Positions 63,035 to 64,000 of a stretch of 64,000 bases of DNA are shown in pieces. The stretch is taken from positions 3,315,001 through 3,379,000 of the forward strand of contig NZ_CP015109.1 in the NCBI RefSeq assembly GCF_002082015.1, in the 5' to 3' direction. A program made the position numbers and the translations under genes. The notes under the pieces are model-generated. The model searched no databases. It was given only the letters and a program-made list of their open reading frames with translations, and was not told where the DNA came from. Positions within the stretch are counted from its first letter, which is position 1; every line of letters starts with the position of its first letter. Source of the DNA: Sporosarcina ureae. GTDB lineage: Bacteria > Bacillota > Bacilli > Bacillales_A > Planococcaceae.

Positions 63035-64000
63035 ATGTATATAGCGATTCCTGTTGCGATCTCTGCATTTGCAGCTGAGCTTTCAGGATCGCTTTTATTT
63101 TTACATGCGCTATTCCTCATACCATTCTACTTTTTACGCAAAGATTATCTACACCTCTTTCTTTGCGCACTTCTAGCAAGTCTCTCTTTTTTCTATTTCT
63201 CCAGTCATTCTACAACTCTTCCTGGCGACTCAGTCGTGACCTTTCATTGGAAAGATCAAGTAAAAATCGATGGTGCCAAAGTGAAAGGTTTTGCTACTCT
63301 CACCGATGGTACAGTCGTCTACTTGATGTATCCGCTAACTTCCGAGGAGGAAAAGAAGCGATTCCAAACTGCGAGATTATCTACTTATCAATTCACGGCG
63401 GAAGTGGAGCCGAAAGAAATAGAACCAGCAGCCCATGACTATTCATTTGACATGGCACGCTATTTACGAATGAATGGTGCGGCGGGAATTCTAGAAGCCA
63501 CTCGTATCACATCCAGCGAACCACTGACGACATGGCGATCAAAACTCTCACACTATCGTGCAGCGATTAAACAACATATTCATGATCGATTTCCATCCTC
63601 GCTTGTTACAGAAGCAGAAGCGTTATTGATCGGTGACCGTTCGGGAATGGATCGCATCTTGCAGAAAGAGTATCAAACGCTTGGTATTACACATTTATTC
63701 GCGATATCTGGATTGCATGTCGGTTTATTGACGTTTTTCATTCGAGCAATTATGCTACGTATCGGTTTTCGAAAAGAATGGGTGACGTACGGATTACTCT
63801 TATTTTTACCAACTTACGCATGTATTGCTGGCGGAGCACCGTCTGTCTGGCGTGCTGCGACGGTGACGATGATTGTATTGCTAGCTGTTTCAAGCAATTT
63901 GAAACTACGCCTAGACGATGCTCTTGCTTTAAGCGCAATTTTCTTCATCGTCATGCAACCTTATATCGTGTTCCAGCCGGGATTTCAGTTGTCTTATTTA
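63035..64000 (+). CDS. comEC: ComEC DNA channel, 5' part (runs off the window)
   Basis: The frame is open from 63002 to the edge. Hydrophobic helices, an OB-like loop (GDSVVTFHWKDQ...) and the competence-domain core (LGITHLFAISGLHVGLL, then GAPSVWRAATV) identify ComEC. ComEC forms the membrane pore for single-stranded DNA. ATG 63035 has no ribosome binding site and begins inside the first helix. AAAGGGTGA (62989-62997) lies seven bases before in-frame ATT 63005, which would give a basic leader (WQLIRSIRW) and overlap comEB by 13 bases. The C-terminal part is beyond the window. Confidence 0.9.
   Translation, partial: MYIAIPVAISAFAAELSGSLLFLHALFLIPFYFLRKDYLHLFLCALLASLSFFYFSSHSTTLPGDSVVTFHWKDQVKIDGAKVKGFATLTDGTVVYLMYPLTSEEEKKRFQTARLSTYQFTAEVEPKEIEPAAHDYSFDMARYLRMNGAAGILEATRITSSEPLTTWRSKLSHYRAAIKQHIHDRFPSSLVTEAEALLIGDRSGMDRILQKEYQTLGITHLFAISGLHVGLLTFFIRAIMLRIGFRKEWVTYGLLLFLPTYACIAGGAPSVWRAATVTMIVLLAVSSNLKLRLDDALALSAIFFIVMQPYIVFQPGFQLSYL

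Noticed and set aside
63163-63438. 91-codon + strand frame near the right edge
   Set aside because: It is out of frame inside comEC, whose reading frame is continuous across it.

Overview
The window is a low-GC Gram-positive chromosome segment from a spore-forming Bacillales bacterium. Gene content and order follow Bacillus subtilis blocks (yprB-gpsB-rnpB-ypsC-ypvA; yrvN-cymR-yrvO-mnmA-yrrB-recD2-alaS-yrzL-ruvX-yrzB-mltG-trmR-udk-greA-yrrS-mtnN; yqeG-yqeH-aroE-yhbY-nadD-yqeK-rsfS-yqeM-comEA-comEB-comEC). Protein sequences and codon use look like the Sporosarcina/Planococcaceae side of the order; that placement is inference. No rRNA, tRNA, CRISPR array, integrase or transposase was seen.

Layout. 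(1) 1-2870: an array of small, mostly membrane or unknown genes, all on +, one per unit, separated by related ~50-base hairpin elements. (2) 3000-7800: a decayed phage/plasmid-type replication protein, DUF488, a DUF3169/XRE pair, DUF2254, DUF4385 and small genes. (3) 7800-22400: core genes (yprB, gpsB, rnpB, ypsC, ypvA, dynA) with an AlkA-like glycosylase and a short UvrA paralogue between gpsB and rnpB. (4) 22600-28500: a second array with the same boundary elements, carrying small membrane proteins, an MntA/HepT toxin-antitoxin pair, two tandem proteins with an L7/L12-like tail, and an AAA ATPase. (5) 28500-34650: RNase H-like gene, ypeQ-like zinc finger, cold-shock gene, lrgAB, and a divergent NAD block (nadR, nifS versus nadC, nadA) that lacks nadB. 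(6) 34660-39330: T-box-controlled proB-proA-ilvE and a lipoprotein. (7) 39400-55650: the yrvN-to-mtnN block with a T-box alaS. (8) 55700-64000: an uninterrupted sigK, then the yqe/comE cluster; comEC runs off the right edge.

The most unusual material is the pair of cassette-like arrays. At least 14 related elements carry a 5' box (consensus ATCGGGCGCG) and a 3' box (GGGCCATTT) around a variable hairpin. Each lies between two small same-strand genes. Four are split or extended by a nested palindromic repeat with GTTGATC/GATCAAC ends. A second recurrent oddity is that four genes (704, the AAA ATPase, comEA, comEC) have a good ribosome binding site at the right distance from ATT, ATC or GTT instead of ATG/GTG/TTG.

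All calls come from reading the sequence and remembered family knowledge; no search, folding or alignment program was run.
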